From Oscillospiraceae bacterium (GTDB lineage Bacteria; Bacillota; Clostridia; Oscillospirales; Ruminococcaceae), in assembly GCA_031282245.1 (NCBI GenBank), contig JAITEB010000030.1:1-54006 (forward strand): a stretch of 54,006 nt of DNA. Reading direction: 5' to 3'. The stretch's first letter is position 1. Each line of letters starts with the position of its first letter. Shown here piece after piece: positions 31,529-39,847 of this stretch. Below the pieces are notes generated by a model. That model worked only from the letters and a program-made list of their open reading frames with translations. It made no database searches and was not told the origin of the DNA. The position numbers were made by a program, and so were the translations under genes.

Positions 31529-32631
31529 CACAGCGCGCCTCCGTTTTCAAGCTCGAATTTTTTCATGAACTCTACAAGGGCTTTTACGGACTCAAACTCA
31601 ACTGCATTGTAAATGCTTGCGCGCATTCCGCCCGCGGCCTTGTGGCCTTTCAAACCGACCAGGCCGGCTGCGGTCGCTTCTCTGACGAACTTTGCGTCAA
31701 GCTCTTTTGACGGCAAAACAAACGTAACATTCATAATAGAACGGTCTTTTCGCTCAGCCGTGCCTGTGAAAATTTTTGAGTTGTCTATAAAATTATATAA
31801 ATAAGCGGCTTTTTCTTCGTTGATTTTCTGGATAGCGGAAACGCCGCCCAAAGCTTTCAGCCGGCGGAAAACCAGCAGGGACATATATATCGCGAAAGTC
31901 GGCGGGGTGTTATATAGCGAATCAGACTCCACATAAGTTTTGTAGTCCAGCATAACGGGCGCGCAGGCCAGCGCATGGCCGACCAGATCCTCCCGCACAA
32001 TCACTATAGTAACGCCGGAGGGACCGATATTTTTCTGCGCGCCCGCGTAAATAAGCCCGAATCTGGAAACGTCGCAGGCTTCGGATAAAATGCATGAGGA
32101 CGCGTCCGCCACAATCGGAATATCCCCGGTTTCAGGAAGGCTTGTAAAGCGTGTTCCATATACAGTATTATTCAGCGTTATATGAAAAAAATCCGCATCC
32201 GGGGTAAATTTCGCCCGATCAAGCGCTGGAATATACGAAAAATTCTTATCTTTGGAGGAAGCCGCAACATTGACAAGCCCGTACCGCTCGGCCTGTTCCT
32301 TTGCTTTTTGAGCAAAGTTGCCGCTGACTACGTAGTCGGCCTTGCCGTTTTTACTGAACAGGTTCAGCGGAACCGCGGCAAACTGTGTCGAAGCGCCGCC
32401 CTGCACGAATAAAATTCTATAATTGTCGGGTATGTTCATCAGTTCTTTCAGAGAGTCCCGCGCTTCCCCAATAATCGCCTCAAAAGCGGCTGAGCGGTGA
32501 CTTATCTCCATGACGGACATACCAGATCTATCATAGCTCAAAAGTTCTCTTTGAGCCTGCTCCAGAACTTCGCGGGGCAAAGCGGCAGGCCCCGGATTAA
32601 AATTATGCACTCGTTCCATTTCCATCTGCAA
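31528..32631 (-). CDS. serC: Phosphoserine aminotransferase
   Basis: 367 residues, fold-type I PLP enzyme. FNPGPAALP opens it, FVQGGASTQFAAVPLNL binds the phosphate, and GAQKNIGPSG holds the PLP Lys. It transaminates 3-phosphohydroxypyruvate with glutamate. The start given is TTG at 32631, 6 nt after AGGGAG; ATG at 32625 or 32619 (MERVHNF) are alternatives. serA overlaps its stop. No serB is seen in the window. Confidence 0.97.
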   Translation of the reverse strand: MQMEMERVHNFNPGPAALPREVLEQAQRELLSYDRSGMSVMEISHRSAAFEAIIGEARDSLKELMNIPDNYRILFVQGGASTQFAAVPLNLFSKNGKADYVVSGNFAQKAKEQAERYGLVNVAASSKDKNFSYIPALDRAKFTPDADFFHITLNNTVYGTRFTSLPETGDIPIVADASSCILSEACDVSRFGLIYAGAQKNIGPSGVTIVIVREDLVGHALACAPVMLDYKTYVESDSLYNTPPTFAIYMSLLVFRRLKALGGVSAIQKINEEKAAYLYNFIDNSKIFTGTAERKDRSIMNVTFVLPSKELDAKFVREATAAGLVGLKGHKAAGGMRASIYNAVEFESVKALVEFMKKFELENGGAL

Positions 32632-32686
32632 TCAGTTCTCCCTCGTCTTTATTTTCCCTGCCATGGCGGCGGGCATATCATTTTAA

Positions 32687-32715
32687 ATATTAAACCACAA
32701 CAAAGCAAAAGTCAA
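32687..32715 (-). promoter_or_regulatory. serC-serA promoter
   Basis: Minus strand TTGACT (32710-32715), 17-nt spacer, TAATAT (32687-32692). The leader of about 50 nt shows no T-box. Confidence 0.75.
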
Positions 32716-32802
32716 GGCCGCAACTTTCACGAGATTACAAGCGTTTGCACGGATAATTCAATACTATTTACTATTTTAAAAGCGGCGGGTTTGCGGATTT
32801 AT

Positions 32803-32831
32803 AAAAAAAACCGGGCGAACACAGTCCGCCC
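32803..32831 (-). terminator. Terminator of the suf operon
   Basis: GGGCGGAC and GTTCGCCC (G-T allowed) form an 8-bp stem around TGT, then GG and eight T on the minus strand. It starts right at the sufU stop. Confidence 0.85.
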
Positions 32832-33287
32832 TTACAGCCCGTATTTTTCGTTCAGCGCCTTACTGAGCGTATGCCATGCCAGCGTCGCGCATTTCACCCG
32901 GGCGGGCATATTGCTGATGTTCTTGAAGGCACAAGCGTCCTCAAGCTCTATCAGCGCGTCTTCATCCACACTTTCGCGCTTTATCATGTTAATAAAAGTC
33001 TCGCACAGCGTTTTGGCTTCCCCGACGGTCTTGCCGCGCAGGAGATCTATCATAATATTTGTAGAAGCCTGGGAAATCGCGCAGCCGAAGCCGGAAAAAG
33101 CCATGTCTTTTATTCTGCCGCTTTCTATGTCGATTTGCAGGGTTATGTCGTCCCCGCAGGAAGGGTTGTGCCCGCGTTCCGTGCACAAGCCGCGGCTCTG
33201 CGGCAGTTCGCGGCGGTTGGCCGGATTGCGGCTGTTCTCCATTATCAGCTCTGTATAAATCGCGTCAAGCCCGCCGTTAAGAGCCAT
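32832..33287 (-). CDS. sufU: Fe-S cluster assembly sulfurtransferase/scaffold SufU
   Basis: 151 residues from ATG at 33287, overlapping the sufS stop out of frame. NPSCGDDITLQIDIESGRIKDMAFSGFGCAISQAS contains two of the three conserved Cys with the Asp, and CATLAWHTL the third. SufU carries sulfur from SufS in the zinc-dependent manner of Firmicutes. It is the last gene of sufCBDSU. The TTG at 33293 is an alternative start. Confidence 0.96.
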   Translation of the reverse strand: MALNGGLDAIYTELIMENSRNPANRRELPQSRGLCTERGHNPSCGDDITLQIDIESGRIKDMAFSGFGCAISQASTNIMIDLLRGKTVGEAKTLCETFINMIKRESVDEDALIELEDACAFKNISNMPARVKCATLAWHTLSKALNEKYGL

Positions 33288-34503
33288 ATCCAAGCCACTT
33301 CCTTACACTTTTTAAAGAATCTATAAAATAGTCCACTTCATCCGGAGTGTTATAAAAGGCAAAACTTGCCCTGTTGGTAAAATTCACGCCCAAATATTTC
33401 ATGAGCGGCTGCGCGCAGTGGTGCCCGGAGCGCACGCATATGCCGTAAGAATCCAGAATAGTCGCGGCGTCGTGCGGATGAACTCCTTTTATATTAAAAG
33501 AAATAATCGGCGCTCTGTTTTCGGGCCCGTAAAGCTCCACAAAATCCAGCCCGCGCATTTTCTCAAGGGCATAAAGGCAAAGCTCACGCTCATACCTGTC
33601 AATATTTTCTATCCCCAGCGAATTTATATAGTCAATCGCGGCGGAAAGCGCGGCCGCGCCCTCAACGTTTTGGGTTCCCGCCTCAAACTTTTCCGGTACA
33701 GGCGCGAAAGTTGCGCTCTGCTCCTCTACATATTCTATCATATCCCCGCCGCTAAGAAAAGGAGGCATTCGCTCCAGAAGCGCAAGCTTGCCATAGAGCG
33801 CCCCAAAACCCATAGACGAGAACATTTTGTGTCCGGAAAACGCCATAAAATCACAGCCCAGATCCTGGACATTCACTTTCATGTGCGGTACGCTCTGCGA
33901 ACCGTCTATAACAGCGGCAGCGCCGTTTTTGTGCGCAAGCTCGGCCAGTTCCCGGACGTCGACCAGCGTCCCCAGCGCGTTTGAGGCCTGCGTCGCAGCG
34001 ACGATTTTCGTCCGGGACGTTATTATTTCCGATGCCTGATCCATGTTCAGGCTTCCGTCGGGATTCAGGTAAATATATTTCAAAACGGCGCCGGTTTTCC
34101 GGGCAGCCATCTGCCAGGGCAAAAGGTTGCTGTGATGCTCCAAAATCGTGACGACAATCTCGTCTCCCGCTTGGAGGTTTTCCAGCCCATAAGAATAAGA
34201 TATCAGATTCAGAGCTTCGCTGGAGTTTCTTGTAAAGATAATTTCTTCCGGTTTTGCTGCGTTGATAAAGCTCGCGGTTTTTGCGCGCGCGCTTTCGTAA
34301 ATTTCCGTCGCTTTTTCGCTCAGGGCGTAAACCCCGCGGTGCGGGTTTGCGTTTGAGGTTTCGTAATAGTCCGTCAGCGCTTCTATAACCTGCCGGGGTT
34401 TCTGGGTGGTGGCGGCGTTGTCGAAATAGACAAAGGGTTTGCCGTCCGTCTGCCCGGCCAGAATCGGGAAGTCTTTTATTTTATCCGCAAAGGGGTTTTG
34501 CAA
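33277..34503 (-). CDS. sufS: Cysteine desulfurase SufS
   Basis: 408 residues. YFDNAATTQKPRQVIEAL begins the fold-type I domain; the PLP Lys is in FSGHKMFSSMG and the persulfide Cys in VRSGHHCAQPLM. It removes sulfur from cysteine and passes it to SufU. The TTG start has AAAGGA upstream; an overlapping ATG gives only a short out-of-frame peptide. It is separated from sufD by a 215-bp repeat element and a short tandem repeat. Confidence 0.97.
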   Translation of the reverse strand: MQNPFADKIKDFPILAGQTDGKPFVYFDNAATTQKPRQVIEALTDYYETSNANPHRGVYALSEKATEIYESARAKTASFINAAKPEEIIFTRNSSEALNLISYSYGLENLQAGDEIVVTILEHHSNLLPWQMAARKTGAVLKYIYLNPDGSLNMDQASEIITSRTKIVAATQASNALGTLVDVRELAELAHKNGAAAVIDGSQSVPHMKVNVQDLGCDFMAFSGHKMFSSMGFGALYGKLALLERMPPFLSGGDMIEYVEEQSATFAPVPEKFEAGTQNVEGAAALSAAIDYINSLGIENIDRYERELCLYALEKMRGLDFVELYGPENRAPIISFNIKGVHPHDAATILDSYGICVRSGHHCAQPLMKYLGVNFTNRASFAFYNTPDEVDYFIDSLKSVRKWLGYGS

Positions 34504-34526
34504 AGTTTTTTCATCCTTTCATATTG

Positions 34527-34566
34527 ACTTTGACTTTAATTACTTTGACTTTAATCACTTTAATTC
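34527..34566 (-). repeat. 15-bp tandem repeat in the sufS leader
   Basis: The unit ACTTTGACTTTAATT occurs at 34527-34541, again with one change at 34542-34556, and partly at 34557-34566. It lies between the repeat element and the sufS ribosome site. Confidence 0.7.
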
Positions 34567-34590
34567 TAAGCGCTGTTTAAATTCTGCTTA

Positions 34591-34804
34591 TGCGAACCAC
34601 CCCGCCCTTTGGGCACCCCTCCACAGAGGGGAATTGTCGCTCGGCACATCGTTCAAAGAATTTACCCCATGCAATTATTCAACTTCACGTTATGCCCCAA
34701 ATCTGGCAAGAACAAAATTCTCTGCATGGGGTACAGGTTTTGCATAGCATACAGCGCGACAATTCCCCTCTGTGGAGGGGTGCCCAAAGGGCGGGGTGGT
34801 TCGC
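34591..34804. mobile_element. MITE-like inverted-repeat element, copy B
   Basis: Same family as the element at 30135-30349, in opposite orientation. Left arm 34591-34640 and right arm 34756-34804 are exact over 49 bp. A further AAATTCTGC/GCAGAATTT pair (34579-34587, 34809-34817) sits outside a 4-5 bp variable gap, so the symmetrical element may be longer. It lies 20 nt after the sufD stop, inside the suf operon. Confidence 0.93.
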
Positions 34805-34824
34805 CTGCGCAGAATTTCACCAAC

Positions 34825-35823
34825 TCAATCGCACATATAATTCTCAAGATATATATTCACGCCGTCGCGCAGATCCTCAAACGGGATTTTATCTACAACC
34901 GGCGCAATTTTAGAAAAAACGATAAGCCTGCGGGCCTCTTCCATGGGAATGCCCCGGCTTGTGATATAAAACAGCACATCCTCGTCGATGCGTCCGGCGC
35001 TTGCGGCGTGGCTGCCCTCAACATCGTCTTCCGTGCAGAGAATTATCGGAACACTGCGACTGACAACTCCCCTGTCCAGAAGCGTAACGTTTTCTATCTC
35101 GCTTCCCTTCGAGCCAGACGAGCCTTTTCTGAAATCAAGCGTGCCCTTAAAAGTCTTTCTGGCCTGGCCTTTCAGTGCGCCAGAACACGTTATACTGCTC
35201 ACGCTGTTTTTGCCCCGATGATTTATTCTGTAAGAAATATCCATAACCTCGCGGCCCTTCGCAAGGCAGGCGCTGTCAATAAAAGCCCGGGAAGCCTCTC
35301 CATCAAGTTCAATCTGATAATTCGTCAGCGAATGGGCGCCGCCCAGTTCCAGCGAAATTATGTTCAGCTCGGCGTTTTCCCCGACGTTTGCCAGAATAGA
35401 GTCGACGGCCTGCTCAGAGCGAGCGAAGCCATGTATTTTGATAAGCGTAAGCCGCGAATTTTTCTCCGCGATTATACGCGTAAGGCCATTATGAAAATGC
35501 ACGTCGCCGCCGCAGGTGAAAACGGCCATAGCGTCTGTCCCTTCCCGCGCGGTAATTATAGAATAATCGGCCAAATCCCCGCCGTCAGAAAAATACTCAA
35601 TCCGCAAAGTCCCCGAAAGTTCGGCGGTGTCTATCATATAGCCGCAATTGGCGCTTGCGTCGCTTTCCGCAATTTTTTCCGGCGCGATTGCTTTTACGGC
35701 GGGGTCGCTGCATTTTGCCATAATATTACCCTGCCGGAATTTTTCAAGCTGCTCTATTGTGTCATAATTCACTCCAATATAGCGCCAGGTCGGCGCGGGC
35801 AGAACATTTGTTTTAACTTGCAT
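34825..35823 (-). CDS. sufD: Fe-S cluster assembly protein SufD
   Basis: 332 residues of the SufB/SufD beta-helix family. The central helix ends with ENVTLLDRGVVSRSVPIILCTEDDVEGSHAASAGRIDEDVLFYITSRGI, the shared SufBD block including the conserved His of GSHAAS. It forms the SufBC2D scaffold with SufB and SufC. It lies 50 nt after sufB. Confidence 0.96.
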   Translation of the reverse strand: MQVKTNVLPAPTWRYIGVNYDTIEQLEKFRQGNIMAKCSDPAVKAIAPEKIAESDASANCGYMIDTAELSGTLRIEYFSDGGDLADYSIITAREGTDAMAVFTCGGDVHFHNGLTRIIAEKNSRLTLIKIHGFARSEQAVDSILANVGENAELNIISLELGGAHSLTNYQIELDGEASRAFIDSACLAKGREVMDISYRINHRGKNSVSSITCSGALKGQARKTFKGTLDFRKGSSGSKGSEIENVTLLDRGVVSRSVPIILCTEDDVEGSHAASAGRIDEDVLFYITSRGIPMEEARRLIVFSKIAPVVDKIPFEDLRDGVNIYLENYMCD

Positions 35824-35873
35824 TTATATTTTGCTCCCCTCTGTGAAAGATTTGCGGATTTCGCCTTTACAGC

Positions 35874-37277
35874 TCAGCCTATAGCGCCTTCAAATTCCAG
35901 ATTAATCAAATTATTCATCTCAACCGCGTATTCAAGCGGAAGCTCTTTCGCGACCGGCTCGGCAAAGCCGCGCACAATCATGGCCTTTGCGTCGGTTTCT
36001 TTAATGCCGCGCGACATCAAATAAAAAATCGCGTCCTCGCTTATGCGCCCGATTTTGGCTTCGTGCCCCAAATCCACCAGGCTGTTGTGGACGTCAATAG
36101 CCGGGATAGTGTCAGATCTAGAAATATTATCCAGCATCAGCGATTCGCACGAAACAGTGGATTTTGAATTGTCGGCCTTTTCGCCAATGCGCACAGCGCT
36201 GCGGAAAACAGCCGCGCCGCCGCTTTTTGAGACTGACTTTGTGTTTATAGTGGAACTTGTGTTCTTGCCGACATGGACGGCCTTTGCCCCTGTGTCCAAA
36301 CACTGTCCCGCGGCCGCAAACGTCACGCCGGTGAATTCCATTGTGGAGTTGTCGCCCTGCAAAACCGTCTGCGGGTAAAGCATGGAAACTTTTGAGCCGA
36401 ACGAACCGGAGACCCATTCCATTTTTGAGCCTTTGCCTATAATAGATTTTTTGGTGTTCAGGTTGTACATGTTTTTCGACCAGTTCTCTATAGTCGAATA
36501 ACGCAGCGAAGCCCCGTCGCCGACAAAAAGCTCCACGCAGCCCGCGTGAAGGTTTATAACGGAATATTTCGGCGCGGAACAGCCTTCTATAAAATGCAGT
36601 TTCGAGCCTTTTTCAAGAATTATCAGAGTGTGCTCAAATTGCCCCGCTCCGGGGGCGTTCAGCCGGAAATATGATTGCAGCGGCATTGCGACCTCCACGC
36701 CTTCCGGAACATGGACAAACGAACCGCCCGACCAGATCGCGCCGTGGAGAGCGGCGAACTTGTGCTCGCGCGGGGTGACGCACTTCATAAAATGCGCTTT
36801 GACCAGCTCCGGGTAATCGCGCACAGCTTGTTCCATTGTGATGTAAACAACGCCCTGCTTCTCAAGCTCCGCCTGAATGGAATGATAAACCACTTCGGAG
36901 TCATACTGCGCCCCGACGCCCGCCAGCGACTGCTTTTCGGCTTCCGGGATACCCAGGCGGTCAAAAGTGTTTTTTATGTCTTCCGGAACCTCCTCCCAGC
37001 TTGAGCTTAAACCAGCTTTGGGCTTAATATACGAAACTATGTTGTCCAGATTCACCTCGCTGATGTCCGGACCCCATGGGGGCAAATCAAGCTGATTATA
37101 TACATCAAGCGATTTCAGCCGGAATTCCAGCATCCATTCCGGCTCGTTTTTTTCTTTGGAGATTTCGCGGATAATATCCCCGTTCAGGCCAAGCGTCTGA
37201 AAGGCGGCGTCCGGGGCGTTTTTTACGTCGTAAATACTGCGGTCAATGTCGGCTATTTGAGTTTTCCGCTCCGCCAT
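35874..37277 (-). CDS. sufB: Fe-S cluster assembly protein SufB
   Basis: 467 residues. FIEGCSAPKYSVINLHAGCVELFVGDGASLRYSTIENWSKNMYNLNTKK and VDLGHEAKIGRISEDAIFYLMSRGI are diagnostic. The ATG at 37277 overlaps the sufC stop (TGATG) with GAGGAGG upstream; the longer frame to 37304 would overlap sufC. SufB is the main scaffold for nascent Fe-S clusters. Confidence 0.97.
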   Translation of the reverse strand: MAERKTQIADIDRSIYDVKNAPDAAFQTLGLNGDIIREISKEKNEPEWMLEFRLKSLDVYNQLDLPPWGPDISEVNLDNIVSYIKPKAGLSSSWEEVPEDIKNTFDRLGIPEAEKQSLAGVGAQYDSEVVYHSIQAELEKQGVVYITMEQAVRDYPELVKAHFMKCVTPREHKFAALHGAIWSGGSFVHVPEGVEVAMPLQSYFRLNAPGAGQFEHTLIILEKGSKLHFIEGCSAPKYSVINLHAGCVELFVGDGASLRYSTIENWSKNMYNLNTKKSIIGKGSKMEWVSGSFGSKVSMLYPQTVLQGDNSTMEFTGVTFAAAGQCLDTGAKAVHVGKNTSSTINTKSVSKSGGAAVFRSAVRIGEKADNSKSTVSCESLMLDNISRSDTIPAIDVHNSLVDLGHEAKIGRISEDAIFYLMSRGIKETDAKAMIVRGFAEPVAKELPLEYAVEMNNLINLEFEGAIG

Positions 37278-38029
37278 CAGACAAGCGCCTCCTCGCTCAG
37301 CCATTTGTAGCCCTCGCTGGCGATTTTCTCCACAAGAGAAGCGCCGGAATCCATAAGAATCCGGCCGCCGACCAGCACATGGACAAAATCCGGCGCCAGG
37401 GCCTGCAATATGCGCTGGTGGTGGGTAATTATCAGAACTGAGCGTTCGCCGTCCAGAAGCCGCTTTACGCCTTCTGAAACTATCTTTACGGCATCGACGT
37501 CAAGGCCGGAGTCGGTCTCATCCAGAATGGCAAGCTTAGGTTCCAGCGCGGACATCTGCAGAATTTCGCTTTTTTTCTTTTCGCCGCCGGAAAAACCGAC
37601 GTTCAGATAGCGCCCAGCATAAGCGCGTTTCATGTCCAGCGCGTCCATATATGAATAAAGCTGTTTTCTGAATTTTAAAATAGGCTGATTCTGGCCGGTG
37701 ACGGCGGCCTTTGAGCTGCGTATAAAGTTTTCCAGCGTTATGCCGGGGATTTCGACCGCCTGCTGAAAGGACATAAAAATCCCGCGGCGGGCGCGCTGGT
37801 CCGCGCTTTCGCGGGAGATGTCCGCGCCTTCAAAAAAGATAGAGCCTTTGGTGACGGTATATCCCGGGTGGGCCATGATTACGTTGGCGAAAGTTGACTT
37901 TCCCGCGCCGTTTGGGCCCATCAGGACATGAACCTCGCCTTTTTTTATTATAAGGCTGACGCCTTTCAGGATTTCTTTGTCTCCCGCCGAAGCGCGGATA
38001 TCTGATACTTCCAATAATATATCGGACAT
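37277..38029 (-). CDS. sufC: Fe-S cluster assembly ATPase SufC
   Basis: 250 residues. Walker A GPNGAGKST, signature VGFSGGEKKKSEI, Walker B LAILDETDSGLD and H-loop ITHHQRIL. It is a non-transport ABC ATPase that drives SufBD rearrangement. First gene of the operon, behind a strong promoter. Confidence 0.97.
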   Translation of the reverse strand: MSDILLEVSDIRASAGDKEILKGVSLIIKKGEVHVLMGPNGAGKSTFANVIMAHPGYTVTKGSIFFEGADISRESADQRARRGIFMSFQQAVEIPGITLENFIRSSKAAVTGQNQPILKFRKQLYSYMDALDMKRAYAGRYLNVGFSGGEKKKSEILQMSALEPKLAILDETDSGLDVDAVKIVSEGVKRLLDGERSVLIITHHQRILQALAPDFVHVLVGGRILMDSGASLVEKIASEGYKWLSEEALV

Positions 38030-38055
38030 GATTTCTATAGGCCTCCATGTTGAAT

Positions 38056-38072
38056 TATACTTATTAAGTATA
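38056..38072. promoter_or_regulatory. 17-bp palindrome at the suf transcription start (candidate operator)
   Basis: TATACTTATTAAGTATA is symmetrical and lies at about +4 to +20 from the suf start point. A repressor (for example an Rrf2-type regulator) is an inference; no known box is matched. Confidence 0.5.
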
Positions 38073-38082
38073 GTTTTATTTT

Positions 38083-38111
38083 ATTATACTCCTTTGTTTT
38101 TTTCGCGTCAA
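38083..38111 (-). promoter_or_regulatory. suf operon promoter
   Basis: Minus strand TTGACG (38106-38111), 17-nt spacer, perfect TATAAT (38083-38088). Confidence 0.88.
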
Positions 38112-38149
38112 TATATACGCGCTTTTTTATATCTTTGGCAGTATCAAGA

Positions 38150-38199
38150 AAAAAATTCAAACAAAAGCGGCAAGCCCTAACCAGAACCGCCGCTTTTGT
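38150..38199 (-). terminator. Terminator of the pst-pho operon
   Basis: ACAAAAGCGGC (38161-38171) pairs with GCCGCTTTTGT (38189-38199); TTGAATTTTTTT follows on the minus strand. The stem includes the phoR stop region. Confidence 0.85.
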
Positions 38200-39844
38200 C
38201 AGGCACGGATTTAAAATCCACGCTGATGGCGCTTCCTCTGTCTTCACAGCTGTGAAGAGCGATCTCCGCGCCGTGTATAATGGCGATATGCTTGACAATA
38301 GCCAGGCCAAGCCCGGTGCCGCCCGTCTTTTTCGAGCGCGACTTGTCAACCCTGTAAAAACGCTCGAAGACTCTGCTTTGTTCGCTTTTTGGGATTCCTA
38401 TACCGGTATCGGAAACCACGGCGCTTATTTTATCCCTCTTTTTCAAAAATCTAACAACTACGGAACCGCCGGGCTTGTTGTATTTTATCGCGTTGTCAAT
38501 CAGGTTGAAAAACATTTCGGACATCATGGAGCTGTTTGCCCAGACAAAAACTTTTTCGCCCTCCACTTTTATACTGACCTGCGCTTCCTCCGCTTTTGAG
38601 GCCAGAGCAGTAGCCGCAGAGGTCGCGGCGCAGGCAATGTCAACATGGGCGAAAACTTTTTCATCCGCGCCCTCGTCCAGGTTGGAGAGCAGCATAATGT
38701 CTTCGACAAGAGCGATCATCCGCGCAGTTTCGTCACTTATTTTCCGGATAAACGCGTCCCTGTCGCCGTCCCGAACCATGCCGCCCGCAAGCATTTCCGC
38801 ATAGCCGGATATGCTCGTCAGCGGCGTTTTAAGTTCGTGGGAGACGTTCGCGGAAAATTCGCGCCGCAGTTTTTCCGCCCTGGCGCGCTCGGTAGTGTCC
38901 AGAAAGAGCAAAATCGCCCCGCTTCCCGCAACGGGGCTGAAATAGACATGGTAAACCCGGCCGGAACGTTCCGTATCCGTTTCCCCGCGCCGGCCGGCAA
39001 GGGCGGCCTTTGCGTAGTCCATGAGGGTGGCGTCGCGCAGAAGCTGGATTATATTGCGCCCCTCCATGGGGGAATCGGCGTCAAAAATGCGCAGAGCGCT
39101 TCTGTTCGCCGAAAGTATGTTCCCTTTGCCGTCAATCATGGCCGCGCCCTCGCTCATATTTTCCATGATAGCGCTGACGGTGTCGCTTCGCTCCCGCAAA
39201 TCCGCGATTTGGGCGTCAATCTGCCGGCGCTGTTCGTTTATAGTGCGCACAAAAGGCGCAAGCTCGTCATAAGGCTGAACAAAGCCTTCTTCCAAACTGG
39301 CGCTGTTTATCGGTTCAACGATCATTTTTGTCAATTCCCCGGCGGCGATATATCCAATGACAAAAACGGCGGCCAGAACCCAGAGGGCGGCTGGCAGAGC
39401 TTCTTTCAGAAAGTCAATGGCGTTCGACGTGGCCTTGGCCAGGCGCAGAACGTTGCCGTCGGGCAGGCGCACGGCATAATACCAGCTTTCCTGTCCCAGC
39501 GTTGCGGAAAAACGTCTGCTCTCCCCAAAACCGCCGTTTAAAGCTTCCCGTATTTCTTCCCTGTCGGCGTGATTTTCCAGCTCCTGCGCGGACGCGGCGT
39601 TGTCATATATTATCTGTCCGTCCGGCCTGACAACGCTTATGCGTATATCGGCCGGATCAATAGAATAAAACACTGTGGAGCCTTCTTCAAGCGATATGTT
39701 CCTGAGCGTTTCGGCTGTGGCTTTTATCTCTTCCCGTACAGCTCTGGAAAACTGCCCGTAAAAAACCGCGCAAAGCGCGGCTCCAAGCACCAGGAGGCTT
39801 ATAAAAGTCAGAAGCGCCATACAAAAATAAATCCGTTTTTTCAT
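38177..39844 (-). CDS. phoR: Phosphate-sensing histidine kinase PhoR
   Basis: 555 residues. Membrane helix 1 (6-28), an extracytoplasmic domain (about 30-148), helix 2 (about 149-170), a HAMP-like stretch, a PAS domain (about 220-315), then HisKA with H336 in ANVSHELKTPL and the ATPase domain with N451 (NLIDNAIKYN), DTGIGIP and GGTGLGLAIV. It phosphorylates PhoB when phosphate is scarce; PstSCAB and PhoU control it. It follows phoB by 3 nt and is last in the operon. Confidence 0.95.
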   Translation of the reverse strand: MKKRIYFCMALLTFISLLVLGAALCAVFYGQFSRAVREEIKATAETLRNISLEEGSTVFYSIDPADIRISVVRPDGQIIYDNAASAQELENHADREEIREALNGGFGESRRFSATLGQESWYYAVRLPDGNVLRLAKATSNAIDFLKEALPAALWVLAAVFVIGYIAAGELTKMIVEPINSASLEEGFVQPYDELAPFVRTINEQRRQIDAQIADLRERSDTVSAIMENMSEGAAMIDGKGNILSANRSALRIFDADSPMEGRNIIQLLRDATLMDYAKAALAGRRGETDTERSGRVYHVYFSPVAGSGAILLFLDTTERARAEKLRREFSANVSHELKTPLTSISGYAEMLAGGMVRDGDRDAFIRKISDETARMIALVEDIMLLSNLDEGADEKVFAHVDIACAATSAATALASKAEEAQVSIKVEGEKVFVWANSSMMSEMFFNLIDNAIKYNKPGGSVVVRFLKKRDKISAVVSDTGIGIPKSEQSRVFERFYRVDKSRSKKTGGTGLGLAIVKHIAIIHGAEIALHSCEDRGSAISVDFKSVPDKSGGSG

Positions 39845-39847
39845 AAA

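Noticed and set aside
32632-32690. T-box or riboswitch before serC
   Set aside because: The leader is about 50 nt and lacks conserved riboswitch sequence.
30135-34804. Repeat copies as a CRISPR array or as ordinary terminators
   Set aside because: Only two copies 4.4 kb apart, no spacers; no T-run after the arms and one copy is within an operon.
34609-36024. Long open frame (about 470 codons) on the plus strand from inside repeat copy B across sufD
   Set aside because: It is antisense to sufD/sufB, starts inside the non-coding element and has no ribosome site. The same first residues appear in copy A, showing they are translated repeat DNA.
38645-39541. 298-codon plus-strand frame opposite phoR
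   Set aside because: Antisense to an intact histidine kinase; no ribosome site and no family resemblance.
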